A stretch of DNA of 64,000 nucleotides from Lumbricus rubellus (lineage: Eukaryota; Annelida; Clitellata; Crassiclitellata; Lumbricidae): assembly GCA_945859605.1 (NCBI GenBank), contig OX243820.1:37421973-37485972 (forward strand), given 5' to 3'. Both the position numbers and the translations under genes were made by a program. Of this stretch, positions 50,201 to 61,200 are shown in pieces; the stretch's first letter is position 1, and every line of letters starts with the position of its first letter. The notes beneath the pieces are model-generated. The model saw only the letters and a program-made list of their open reading frames with translations, did not search any database and had not been told where the DNA came from.

Positions 50201-53200
50201 TTGCTACAGTATGACTGCTAGATCAATTTATAGTTTGTTAGTGTGATTGATTGAGAAATTGATTGATGGATTGGTGTGAAGTTGATTGATTTCTGGATTG
50301 ATGTGATTGAATCATTTTGATGTTGATTATGCGTTGATTGTAGTTTTTCGTCGCCTCTGATCCGACGGTTAAAGACGATCGCTTGTGGCACGATAAATAC
50401 AGTTTGAGGAAAGCTATGATTCCATCGTTTCTCACTCCAGACCAGGCTAAGAAGGTTCGTTTGTCGGTTTCATTTTCTGTCTGTCTGTTTCTCTGTCTGT
50501 CTGCCTCTGTTTGGCTCTCTGTCTTTTTTGGCTTATGTATCTCTTTTCTGTCTCTTTGTCACTCTGTTTGATTGTCTGTTTGTTTGTCTGTCTGTCTTTA
50601 TATGTTTGTCTATAATTATGTCCGTTTGACATTACAGGTGTGTCTGCCTGTTCATGTCTAACTGTCTGCCTCTGTGTTTTTGCCTGTCTGTCTGTATGTC
50701 TTTCTATGTCTCTGTCTGTCCATCCATTTGAAAAAATGACTAAAATTTATTCCAGAACGATATGCTACTTTTAACTGTTGATGGTGCATTTATTCTTTCA
50801 TCGTTAAATTCAAATTAACTATTATTTCTAATTATAATCAATTGTTTTAACAATCCGTAGATCCTTCTCACCGGAAAGGCGATCAACTTCCTGCGACAAG
50901 TCTGTCAAGATCGAACAATTATTCGAACGCGTGACGCCATAAAAGCCGTCGAAACAAATCAGGGTTTGCGGTTTTTAAGATGTCTTTACTTTAAAACGAT
51001 TTGAAGACTTTGAATCTTACTTGGGTTCTATTTTGACGTGCAGGTGTTAGGTAATGTATTTGTGAATGAATTTCTTGTGCTGTTGTCATGTTATGTAATA
51101 TAAGAAAATGTTTCGTGGCACTTTTTAAAGCGTCGAATGTGTGAACGAATGACATGCGTGAGAATGATTAAATGAACGAATGACACAGTGTGAGACTAAC
51201 CAAATGAACAAATGAATGAATTGTATGAGAGTGAATTATTGAAGACTTAATGAAATATTGCATGAGAATAAATGAATGGAACAATGAATGAATGAACTAA
51301 TTAATCAATTTTAAAGCATGAATTAATTAACATGGAAAAGAATAAATGAATGAATGGAAGGAACAATGAATGAATGAACGAATTAATCAATTTTAAAGCA
51401 TGAATGAATTAACATGGAAAAGAATAAATGAATGAACGAAAGGAACAATGGTTTGGTATTCTCTTGAATGACCTTGGTTTGACATTATTTTCCAGTCGAT
51501 TCGATGTTCACTCAAGACCTCGATGGGTTTTTCCAAAAGATGATCGATACTGTCTACAAGGAGACGAGTATGCACCTGCTGCAAGTACTTCACAGCAAGT
51601 ACAAGTTTATGGACCACCTAAAGGTAGAGGATACTGCGAGTACTTGTTGTTCTATTATTTTTACTATTATTACTGTTAGTGCTGTCAACATCATCATCAT
51701 TGTTGTTGTTATCTTAATAATATTTTTTTAATGGATGATATCCAAGGGGTGTGAAAAATGTATTTATGGAATGGTTACCGGTAATCTTTGTGGATGTTAC
51801 AAACTTTCATGTGTGTAATGCAGGGCTGTGGATTAATTAATTGATCATTAAAACGAATCAATTAATTAGTTAATAGGTGAAAAATTTTGATCGATCGATT
51901 AGTTTTGGCTCGCTTCAGTAATGTTTCTTCTTGTGTTTTTAGTGGAGAATGCTCGGTGAACCTGTGCTCTTCCATCTTCTCTTCTTCTAGACTTGATTAT
52001 GCATTGTCTTCCATTGGCAATTTGCGATACTGCACCATAGTCGCACCTGTTTAGAACTGGCTGCATTGAACGCCTTCGTGAGGTTATTTAAGGCGCTATA
52101 TAAATGTCTACATACATACAACGTATGCGTTGTTGTTTTTAGGCGATGAGACGATACCTGCTGCTCGGTCAGGGCGACTTCATCCGACACTTGATGGATC
52201 TGCTGGAGTAAGTCGAACGGAGTCGCACGTTCTTTTTAACCATATGCATCATGTCCAATCCATGGATTTCTGTTTTAAGTGTCATAATTGCTTCAGTACA
52301 ACCGGTTGGTTGCAGTGCAGGCATTGTTTTGGAAAGACATGTTGATTGATTAGTGGCATTTTGATTAGTAAAATGAGAAGTCATGAGATTAGATTAGATT
52401 GCATTAATCGTAATGATGAGGTAGAACTGTGACAGGGAGTTGTCTGTTACACGTTGCTTGCCTTAGACAAACGTTTCTGTTTTAAAAGTAACTGTGACAC
52501 GAAGACTGTTTCAGTGAACATTAGAGTAATAAGGCTCTACAAAAATTGTATGAAGTGACAGTGATTTAGAACTGTGTTGCATGATTTTAATGTTTTGTTG
52601 CGTTTAACAGGGCAGAGTTTCTAAGGTTTGTCACAACAGTAAAATTTATCTATCTGTGCAATACAATTTGAAGTTTATGTAAGGCGTGTTTTATGTAGTT
52701 TGGTTGTTCTATCATTTTGTTCAAATCGTCGCTGGTTGGGCGAAGGTTTTTCAGCAGAAACAACTAACTTTTAAAATTATTCTTCTGCTGTTTTGTGGTT
52801 TTGATTATCATATTTAAGCAGTTTTCTTTATGTAAATAGTTTGTATAAGCTGTTTTCTGTTGTTCTAAAAAAAATTTGTTTTGTTTTATGGTTAAGGAAA
52901 CAAAGTAATGTATTTATTCCTGCAGTTGTGACCTGTTCCTACTTGTTCTTACCAGATATAGGATGTTTCTGTGCCCCTCTTTCCTCTGATTTAGTAATAA
53001 AATTGCTACATGTATCTTCTGTAGTGGCCTCTGATGAGACATGCAGCGTGTGTGTGTGTGTGTGTGTGTACCACATCCGAATCACTAATAAATCAAATAT
53101 TTTTATTATAACCTTCTGAGCTCTTCTGCCAAGCCATGTATTGCAGGCTGTCTGTTCAGTTAGTATAGTTAAGATTTGTATATTCTGTGATCTTCGTTCT

Positions 53201-56200
53201 TGTGAATTGTTTCGACTGCATAATTGTACACTGTAACCGGTTGCAGTCTGTCGACCGGGTTGTTGAATAAAAAGAATATTATTATTATTATTATTATGTA
53301 AGTCAGAACTAGCTGATTGTTTAGGGAAGCATTGTTTAACAGCGTGCAATTCCTGTAATAATAATACTAATAAGTGCACCAACCGTACACTGTCACGTCC
53401 GAATTCTCCGATGGGCGAACAACTTAACGAGGAAAATGCTCATAAGAGGAATGCTCCATAATGCCTAACTACATGTCTGTAAACTTTGGTTTACATGTAG
53501 TTAGGCATTACACTGTTGGATAAATAACGACTATACTTGCTTACTTAAATATGACCCGAGTTTTGGATTTGTGTTTGTAGAGAGGACTTGGCTAAGCCGG
53601 CTCAGACTCTCTTCCTCCACAATTTGACGGGAATTCTCGAGACTGCGATTCGTGCGACGAATGCTCAATACGACGACGCTGACATTCTCAAGAGACTCGA
53701 CGTCCGACTTCTGGAGGTCAGCTACCAAGATTCTTTATTTAATAAATTATTATTATTGTCATTATTTTATTATTGCAGAAATTTATGTTTTGAGCATTTT
53801 GTTATTTATGTTATGAATATTTGTTACTTGTCTGTTAAGAAGATTTAGTTGTGTTTGTCATGACTATTTATTTGCCTGTATCATGAGTATTTATAAATTT
53901 CATATATATTACCTATGTCAGAAATATTTGCTTATTATTGTGAGTCTTGCTTATTGATATTGTGACTGTTTACAAATCTCACTAGTTTTCCATAATTATG
54001 CTGTGAATATTCACTTACTTATAGCAAAAATACTTGTAAATGTGGTAGGCCCCTTGACCTGGAAGGGTCTCCTCTTGATGCTCTGGTCCCAAAACTAGTT
54101 TTATCTGACCGCACTGAGGCTGGGAGCGCCTCTGATTAGTCCCCTTGAAGAGGCGTTATACATTTAATGAATGACTGAATGAATGATTGAATATGTTATA
54201 ATATCCATTTACTTTTATCAGAGGCACTCATGAATATTTACGGATCATGAATATTTATGACATATTATGTAATGAATATTTACGTAGTCATGAATATTTA
54301 TTCATTAATAATAATAAATTATTCGTGAATACTTACAGTCTCATGAATATTTATGACATGTTATATTATGAATATTTACGAGCTCATGAATATTTATTAC
54401 CATGTGTTAGGTATCACCTGGGGACACTGGTTGGGATGTGTTCAGTCTGGAATACCATGTCTCTGGTCACATCCGCACGGTCTTTACGCCAGAGTGCATG
54501 ATCATGTACCTGCGAGTCTTCAACTTCCTGTGGCGAGCGAAGCGCATGGAGTACATCCTCGCGCTCATCTGGAAGGAGCAGATGGCGCACGCAAAACTCC
54601 TTCGCTCGCTTCCCGGTTCGTCTTACGCTCGGCTCTGCGTATATTATGCGAAAGTTGTTATGCGCTAATATTAGTGATGATGACGATGATGATGTTTTTG
54701 ATTAAAGATCATCAATTGTTGTTTTGGTGATGATGATGTTTTTTGATGATGTTGTTGGTTTTTTAAAAAGATGATGATGTTCTTTTGATGATGATGATGG
54801 GTTTTTTAAAAAGATGATGTTGTTTTGATGATGATGGTTATTGTGGTGGTGACGGCGGCGAAGACCACAATAAAGAAATAATAGTAATAATAATAATAAT
54901 AATAATGTGCGGGGGTTTCAGATGAACAGTGATTGTGTGCTTGTAACATGAAAATAAAACTGCATTCTTTAAAAAAAATTATAAAATAATAATATTTATG
55001 ATTGTAATTATAGCAGTAATGTTCATAACAGAATGCTAGCCATGAGAGTCGTCTGAGGTTATGAAGTGTTGGTCATCTTTTTAAGCGTAATAATATTGCT
55101 ATTAATAATTATACCGGTAATTAATTACTATGATTTTTCTGTTGTTAAGAGATGTCGCCTGTGTTGCACAAATGTCATCTCATCTGCAGTGAGATGTTGC
55201 ACTTTGTTCAGCAGGTCCAGTACTACATCAACTTTGAGGTATGGCTCTCTGTCTTTGTCTGTCTGTGCATTCGTATCTCTTTCTCTCTGTTTCTTTCACT
55301 TTCTATGTGTCTGTCTGTATATCTTGATTTCATTGAATAGACAATTTTTGTTACAGAAACTTTTTATCGTTAAATGTTTTGCTTTTTTTATAAATTTTAC
55401 CAGAAATAATATTAAACTGAGATTCTAGAAAATTTCAACGTAAACAACAACTTTGGATTGAGGGAAAATAACACAAAAAAGGAAGCCTAAAGAAATTAAT
55501 ATAATGACAATTTCTTAGCCACGCTTTGTTTTTAGCAGACGACTTCATGGATGCTTTGGTGTGTGCGTTTTGTGTGTGTGCGTAGGTGCTGGAATGTTCG
55601 TGGGATGAACTTCTGCACAAGGTAAAGGACGCTGAGGATCTCGATCAAATCATCGCTGCTCATCAGGAATTCCTCGATACGATCACGACTCGATCGCTGC
55701 TCGATCCACAGTCAAAGGTGAGTCGAACAGTCGATCATGAGCCGGGTTAATTCTAGTTGCACCTCAGTAGAGAGGTTCGATAAGGGTGCTATGTAATCTA
55801 GGCACATACTATGTATACATGCATATATGCATGTATACATAGTATATGGGCATACATACATGCCTACATACATTCATATATAAATTCATTCGGACATTTA
55901 TATAGCACTCTTTCAAGTAAACAAAACTACTCATAAACTACTTATAAATGCATACATTATACATGCAAATATAATCATACATACATGTATGTACACATAA
56001 ACATAAAAGTCCAAAGAGTATGCATTGTTTGTGAAGTGTGACTGTCTGTCATGGACTAATACAGGTTTCTTACTTCTGTAACAGAGCTAATATGATTTTA
56101 TTATCTGTAATGCAGTGTTCTTATCTGTGTACCTTAGCTAATACAGGTTTCCTACCTGTGTACCATGGCTAATACAGGTTCTTACATGTGTACCTTTTAC

Positions 56201-57767
56201 TACCTAATCTAATACAGGATTCCTATCGGCGTACCAAATCTAATTCAGGTTTCCTATGTGTGTACCTATGCAAATGCAGGTGTCTTACCTGTGTACCTAA
56301 ACATTTACATTGAACAAAGGTTGTTGTGTATTGTAGGATATTCTGACGCAGCTGAGAACAATTTTCGACCTCATCATTCAGTTCCAGGATATTCAGAACG
56401 TGATGTACGGCGCCGTGAAGATGGAACTGCTTCAGAGGCAGAACTACGAGGATGCAAGAGCTGGCAGCGCAGACAAGGTTTGTTGGTTGGGCTGGGAGCA
56501 CCTCTGAGTAGATTTGATGGGCACTATGCAAATGTTTAAACGTATTAATGAAATGAGTAGCGCCGAATAATTGTTGCAATTGCTTTTAGAAGCCTGTGAG
56601 GTTATTCCGATATAGAAAAATGATTATGTTCCTTGTTGAATTGTATCAAAGTTTTGTCGTATAATTACGGTACATGTTCTTTTGGGTTGATATCAGTTCT
56701 TATTCCTCGATATCGTTATACGCACTCTTTGCATATCTATCCCTTTTCATGTAAATTTTCATTTATTGTGGTTCGCAAAGCTTTGTGTCAACAACGTAAC
56801 CTTTGGTGTGTGTGTTTTTACTGCGTAGGGCGAGTGGGGAATGACGGACGAAACAGAGGAAGACGAGAAGAACAGACGACAGATCTTCAGTCAAGTCGTC
56901 ATTCAAACGAATCGATCGAAACTACGCGTTCTCACGCAGTCGTATCAGGTGACGATGATCCTTTGATGTTACAACACTCCTTCGAGACTATGTACTCAAA
57001 AGCACTCCTGACCAATACCCCGCTAAATATAGGACAGTCTTAAGGCTAGAGCAGAGAAGAACATGGTGGCAGGTCTTTTTTTAACGTGCAGTTGTACACT
57101 GAATGTGCAGTTCTAAATGGATTTGTGCAGAACTTTGTAACAGCACTTCTGTACAGTTAAAACTAGCAAAAAAGGTCATTGTCCTCCGATTGGAAGTAAT
57201 TTACCATGGAGGATGGAAAGGAAAAAGTGTTGTGCAGTTCTAAAGATTCCTTCAAAACAGCCCTGCATGGTGGCACTAGGTGAGGTGTCGCAGGAAGCCC
57301 ATGCGCGGTGGCAGGGCCAGTGACGGAGAAAGCATGGCATTGCCTTGCGGAGACACAAGAAGTTCATGTTGAACAGTAGAACGAAGGCAGCCTCTGTGCT
57401 GTACATTCAAGATAAAACAACAAAGTTCCCACAGGTTTGGGGAAGCTGAACTACGCAGATTAGCGCTATGGAGTAGAATACATGAAGGGGTGCTACACAA
57501 AAATGTCTTTTTTTAAGTCTTCATACTGGCAATCTACAAAGTGGAGCAGACTGTTCTAGGACATGGTTTCTAATATTAAGGAAATCGTTTTGTTTTCAAC
57601 AGAAAATGGTGGAGCAATTTCTCGTGATGCTCACGAGTCACACGGACGTCAGCCTTCGTTTCCTCAGCTTCCGACTCAACTTCAACGAGCACTACCACGC
57701 GAGAGCGTCCAAGACATCGCTCCTCCGAAGTCCCTCCCTCCAGAGAATCGCGAAGAAGAAACCGTAG
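41287..57767 (+). CDS. TUBGCP3: TUBGCP3, gamma-tubulin complex component 3
   Basis: Twenty-five exons: 41287-41365, 41859-41904, 42324-42385, 42793-42860, 43384-43455, 44264-44460, 44885-44991, 45394-45486, 45688-45806, 46400-46525, 47014-47082, 47762-47891, 48831-48925, 49666-49737, 50344-50454, 50861-50963, 51496-51623, 52143-52207, 53581-53716, 54411-54615, 55150-55238, 55586-55717, 56337-56477, 56829-56948, 57603-57767. All phases match, giving 909 aa (human 907). Landmarks: [41 protein letters not shown] (start of GRIP1), [102 protein letters not shown] (GRIP2), [31 protein letters not shown]. It builds the gamma-tubulin ring complex with GCP2 and nucleates microtubules at centrosomes. 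Exons 1-2 are the least conserved part; the start codon fits but is inferred. Confidence 0.96.
42595..42792 (+). repeat. (GTTGACGTTGTTAATGTT)n minisatellite abutting TUBGCP3 exon 4
   Basis: About eleven imperfect copies of a ~18-bp unit run without a break into the exon 4 acceptor. The acceptor gacgttgtag differs only slightly from the repeated gacgttgttaat, so the 3' splice site is part of the array. Confidence 0.9.
42915..42962. repeat. (ATC)n microsatellite in TUBGCP3 intron 4
   Basis: Run of catcat units with one cgt interruption. Confidence 0.85.
43055..43235 (-). mobile_element. LINE/SINE-type 3' tail fragment in TUBGCP3 intron 4
   Basis: Tail-type words in reverse orientation (tatagcatccctcaaaggttactactcagaagcac), followed by a short diverged stretch. 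Similar isolated tails occur at 44034-44075, 38640-38680, 37420-37465 and 30245-30290. Confidence 0.6.
45798..46025 (+). repeat. Minisatellite copying the TUBGCP3 exon 9 donor junction
   Basis: A ~21-bp unit (gattctaaggttagaattaag) starts with the real exon 9 end and donor (GATTCTAAG|gttaga, junction at 45806) and recurs at about 45859, 45941, 45962, 45983 and 46004. Three downstream copies keep the exact ctaag|gttaga donor string. Confidence 0.88.
46850..46985. repeat. (TCTG)n tract upstream of TUBGCP3 exon 11
   Basis: Interrupted tctg/tgtc repeat ending about 30 bp before the acceptor. Confidence 0.85.
47440..47700. repeat. G/T-rich low-complexity stretch in TUBGCP3 intron 11
   Basis: Loose ggttggatgggtgtg words. 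The minus-strand Pro/His/Thr frame is an artefact. Confidence 0.65.
47925..48160 (-). mobile_element. LINE 3'-end fragment in TUBGCP3 intron 12
   Basis: Reverse orientation: tail GGGAGCACCACTGAGTAGTTTCCTTGAAG at about 47955-47990, preceded on the minus strand by a diverged ORF2 end. Closely resembles 13850-14150 (both carry 'gtgtctgagagtgatct(a/g)gggaacaggc'). Confidence 0.7.
48236..48830 (-). pseudogene. CR1/L2-type LINE ORF2 C-terminal fragment, antisense to TUBGCP3
   Basis: The minus-strand frame reads [84 protein letters not shown] and TWNEL. This is the conserved end of reverse transcriptase ORF2 in CR1/L2-like retrotransposons. It is followed by the tail GGGAGCGCTCCTGAGTAGTAACCTTGAAGGAGCGCTATA and an (aaat)n end at about 48236-48250. 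The frame is open but lacks all upstream domains: a 5'-truncated copy. It reaches to within about 25 bp of the TUBGCP3 exon 13 acceptor. Confidence 0.85.
49878..50030. repeat. (GATTGATTGAGT)n tract in TUBGCP3 intron 14
   Basis: Imperfect gattgattgagt and gtaattgaattga units. Confidence 0.8.
50455..50745. repeat. (TCTG)n tract in TUBGCP3 intron 15
   Basis: Interrupted tctg repeats beginning directly after the exon 15 donor. Confidence 0.85.
51120..51440. repeat. (GAAT)n array with 80-bp tandem duplication in TUBGCP3 intron 16
   Basis: gaatgaat words throughout. A unit acaatgaatgaatgaac...aattaatcaattttaaagcatgaat occurs at about 51280 and again at about 51361, then starts a third time at about 51445. 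Confidence 0.8.
53460..53509. repeat. Near-perfect hairpin in TUBGCP3 intron 18
   Basis: Left arm AATGCCTAACTACATGT (53460-53476) is exactly reverse-complementary to 53493-53509. Pairing can extend into gtaaac/gtttac with a small bulge, leaving a tttg loop. It lies 72 bp before exon 19. Possibly a short foldback element or a structured RNA segment. Confidence 0.85.
53810..54405 (+). repeat. Degenerate TCATGAATATTTA(T/C) repeat in TUBGCP3 intron 19
   Basis: More than a dozen copies of an ATGAATATTTA core, clearest at about 54228-54400. The array runs to within about 15 bp of the exon 20 acceptor. A LINE/SINE tail word (gggagcgcctctgattag...aggcgttata) interrupts it at about 54122-54160. Confidence 0.8.
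55795..55990. repeat. (CATA)n tract in TUBGCP3 intron 22
   Basis: Imperfect catacata units with a nested LINE/SINE tail word (tatatagcactctttcaagtaa) at about 55895. Confidence 0.75.
56050..56300 (+). repeat. ~35-bp minisatellite in TUBGCP3 intron 22
   Basis: About seven imperfect copies of gctaatacaggtttcctacctgtgtacc. Each carries an acag|gttt string. It ends about 40 bp before the real exon 23 acceptor. Confidence 0.85.
56970..57345 (-). mobile_element. LINE 3'-end fragment in TUBGCP3 intron 24
   Basis: Reverse-oriented tail words (acactccttcgagactatgtactcaaaagcactcctgac), then cagggccagtgacggagaaagc at about 57311-57333. The latter matches cagggccagccacggagaaagc in the LINE at 48409-48431, there encoding the GPATW patch. 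Confidence 0.7.
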
Positions 57768-57839
57768 AACTGTGCAACCGTTTCGCCGAGAAATCAAACC
57801 CCAGACACCGCGTTTCAGTTACGTTTAGGTTAAGAATTG

Positions 57840-57845
57840 ATTAAA
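57840..57845 (+). terminator. Candidate poly(A) signal ATTAAA of TUBGCP3
   Basis: The common variant hexamer lies 72 bases after the TUBGCP3 stop codon. On the other strand, ATTAAA at 57887-57892 could serve UPF3, so the two 3' ends would nearly touch or overlap. Confidence 0.4.
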
Positions 57846-58210
57846 AAAAAGGATTCAAAAATAGAACAACACGACTGCAGTATTCGTTTAATTCAGTTAT
57901 AAATGAAACGATAATAACGACTTTCGAGTTTACACAGCTCTTCTCAAAATTGTCCGCTTTCATGTACGGCACGCTGTTCCGATACTCCCATTCACTGAAA
58001 AAACCAAAAAGACTGAAACAAAACGTGTTAGCAGCGTTGAGACTGCATCTGTTCTCTTTCGATTACCAGCAACTTCTGCACTCACAAAGTTATATCAATC
58101 AGTCTGCTGCTGTATTCACCAACGACAATGCCAACATGACGAGTGACTGTCATGCATGATCTTTTGAGTGACTGTCATGCGTGATTTTTTTCGACCGACA
58201 CTTTCTTCTT

Positions 58211-61200
58211 TCATCTGCTGCTCGTCGTCGCTTCTTTCTGTCGTTCGACGGCTCGTTTTGCCGGATTGTAAATCTCCTTCTCTGGTCGATCCTGAAATCA
58301 ATATTCAAAGCAACGATGTAGTTCAATTTAGACTGTAGTTCAATTTAGATGCATCAGTAACTACAGGTATTATTATGCTATGGTCTGTTGAAGAATGAAG
58401 ATACCACATTGCTTTTAACCTTCACTATAATCGCAAGGACTCGTCTATAAGATCTGAGCAAGTGTCTCCAAGCCATGCATAATATTGTGACCTTCGTGGA
58501 GTAAAGTTACTTCTTCTTTCTCACTAGATTGGCTGGAAAATAGTAATACCATGAATGTTGATTTTAGTGTCTAACTAATGCACAGAACCAACTACAGTTA
58601 CCCTGCAAGACGCAATAAGGTCAAAAACAGGCATTACTGCATGGGTTCGAGACAGGTTGGAATGTTAATAGGTCATTTCCACCAAACGATACATTACATT
58701 ACCATTAAAAGTGCATAAATTTAGGGTCAAGCGTTCTTAAGTTTTAGCAGATTTCCGAAATTGTCTGGTTCCCTTTTCTTGGCCAAAGTCACATAATAAT
58801 ATATTGGCTGGGTCCGCTGGGATGGAAAGTTTAGGTGACGATCTAAATGACCGTTTGTTACATCGTTTTAACCGTAAGCATACAATGGCTTGATTCATTT
58901 TTTGGGGGGGAGGCTTCAGCTTCGTTTGGGGGCTTAAGCCCCCAAGCCCAACGCTAGTTACGTCACTGGTGGTAGGTAGCATTTAGAAGGTGTGATTACT
59001 CCGATGCACTTTCAGATGATTGGAGGGGGGGTGAAAGGTGTTCCCTCACTTTTCTGTTGCTGCCCTGTATAAATAGACGACTTTTGAATTACCATCATCG
59101 CCAGCCCTTTATTTGTCAACAACTTGTGGTGGAATTGCAAGATTACAGATGCTGTAAACGCAGGACTTGGAAGAGACATCTTGGAAACGTAAGCACAAGA
59201 AATATGAAACACATCCGGGAAAAGCCTCCTAAATGACTTGTGTTCCAAGGAGTGCTTCTGAATAACCACCAGCAGGCACTTTATAAATGCAAATTTTATG
59301 ACAGGTGGACTGAACAAAATAAAAAGGAATCTCTCTGAAGAAATCTCTCTTTGAAAGAAATCTCTCTTCTAAACAAGTCTCTCTTCTAAACAAATATCTC
59401 TTTGAAAGAAATCTCTCGTCACCTTGTATCTGATCTTCTGTCGGTTGCTTGCACGGTCGCACAAATCTTTATCGGCGCTCGATCTTCCGCCCCACTCCGC
59501 ATCGTCCCTCTTCCTCGCTTCTCCCGCGTCACCATCATTCGTCGCTTTACCTTTGTACGTTCTCGCGACGTCGCTCGTCGACGACCCGGTGCTGTCACAC
59601 GACCCCCTCCTAGCGAGAATCTCATCAATCTGAGGTGGGGTGGCCTCCTTCTTGCCCTGATCCGACCAACCTGAAGCACCCTTCCCCGTGGAAGTCTTTC
59701 CCCCGCTTTGAGACGGCTTTTCCGGGTAGCGTTCCCTGTCCTTCCGATTGTCATAGCTTCTGCTCTTATCGCCGTCCTTCCGGCTGTCGTAGCTCGTCGG
59801 TTTGCTGCGACTTCCGGGGGCGCCTCCACGCGGTTCCTGGTGGAACCGGCGTCCCCCTCCTCCTCCCGTGTGGTCCCCGCCGTGCCCCGCTTCCTGTCTC
59901 GGATACCTCGAGTCCTTCACCGCCGGTCCCTTTCCGGACTCCTTCGGACGGCCGTGGTCGTACTTGTAGTCGCCCTTCACCTCTCTGCGTCCGTCGCGGT
60001 AGTAGTCTCTTCCGTCATCCTTCCTTCCGTCCCTGTAGTAATCCCTGTCTCTCTGCTGCTGCTGCGGCTTCCCGTCCCTCTCCTGGCCCCTGTAGCCATG
60101 GTAACCGCCCGGGTACGGTCCCCCGTTGTCCCTGTCCTGAGCCTTGTCGCCCCGGTCGACGGCGACAGTGTCCTTGTCTGTCGTGTCTGTCTCCTTGCCC
60201 TTCTCTTTGTATCTGTTCCTGTCGCTCTGGTCTCCTCCGTACGACGACGACGATGACTCGGACTTCTTTCGTGCTCCATAACTTGACTCTTTCTGCGAGT
60301 ATCCGTCGCTGTCTCGTCGTCTGTCGTCCTCACGCCTCCGATCGACAAATGGCTGCAACAGACAATCCAGCACCACCTCATTCAATATTAACAATAATAA
60401 TAATAACAATAATAATAATGACAATTTCTATGGCACCATAACACACAGCTACAAGCATGCCTCACATGCGACTAACTGCAGGACAGGCCTTGCAGAATTA
60501 AAAAAGTCTCGCGTCCTGATTTGAACCAGCGATCCGAGTCGTAAACCGGAAGCGGACGATAAAAGTAGAAACTGAGAAAACAAAAAAAACTAGCAAAGAT
60601 CGGAACTATTTTTTATTTTATTTATTTCTCAATTTCTAGCAAGTGAAGGACTTGCTCAAGGTCAGTACACGGCGGCATGAGGTGGATTCGAACCCTGAAA
60701 CCTTCTGGCACCAACGCCACCACTACACCACTGTGCCCCACTATCCACCAAGCAGCCACAAGTGAAACTCTAAATCAGTGATGTCCAACCTTTTTGACAC
60801 CACATCTACCGAAGCACCTATTCTTGATTCAGCGAAAATTAAATTAAGGCCCAACTTGTGTAAATATTTCTAAAACAGTATTACTCAGATTATGCTATTT
60901 GATGTTCAAAGTGAACAACAGAAGTTATTTAAATTTTCGATTAATCACGAACAGAAACAAACTTCCCAAAAAATCTTATTCATGAACTGGAGTTAACCGA
61001 CCTTTTCAATTCTCCTCAGTTTGTCTCTTACATCTTTCCTGTCGTCGTATCTTCTGTCGTTCCCATCTCGCCTCATCTGCTCCTTCACCCTGCAGAAAAT
61101 TCAAACAACACACAACCACTTCATAAACAAAAGATCGAATACAACACCGTTTAAATTCACAAAAAAGACACACCTTTGTTAAGCTTAATTCCTACTATTA

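Noticed and set aside
58905..58972. A complete hAT-type MITE with CAGTGACGTAACTAG end
   Set aside because: Only one end is visible; no inverted partner or target duplication was found nearby.
59635..60441. 268-codon and 182-codon + strand frames
   Set aside because: Antisense shadows of the UPF3 low-complexity exon, with no recognisable domain.
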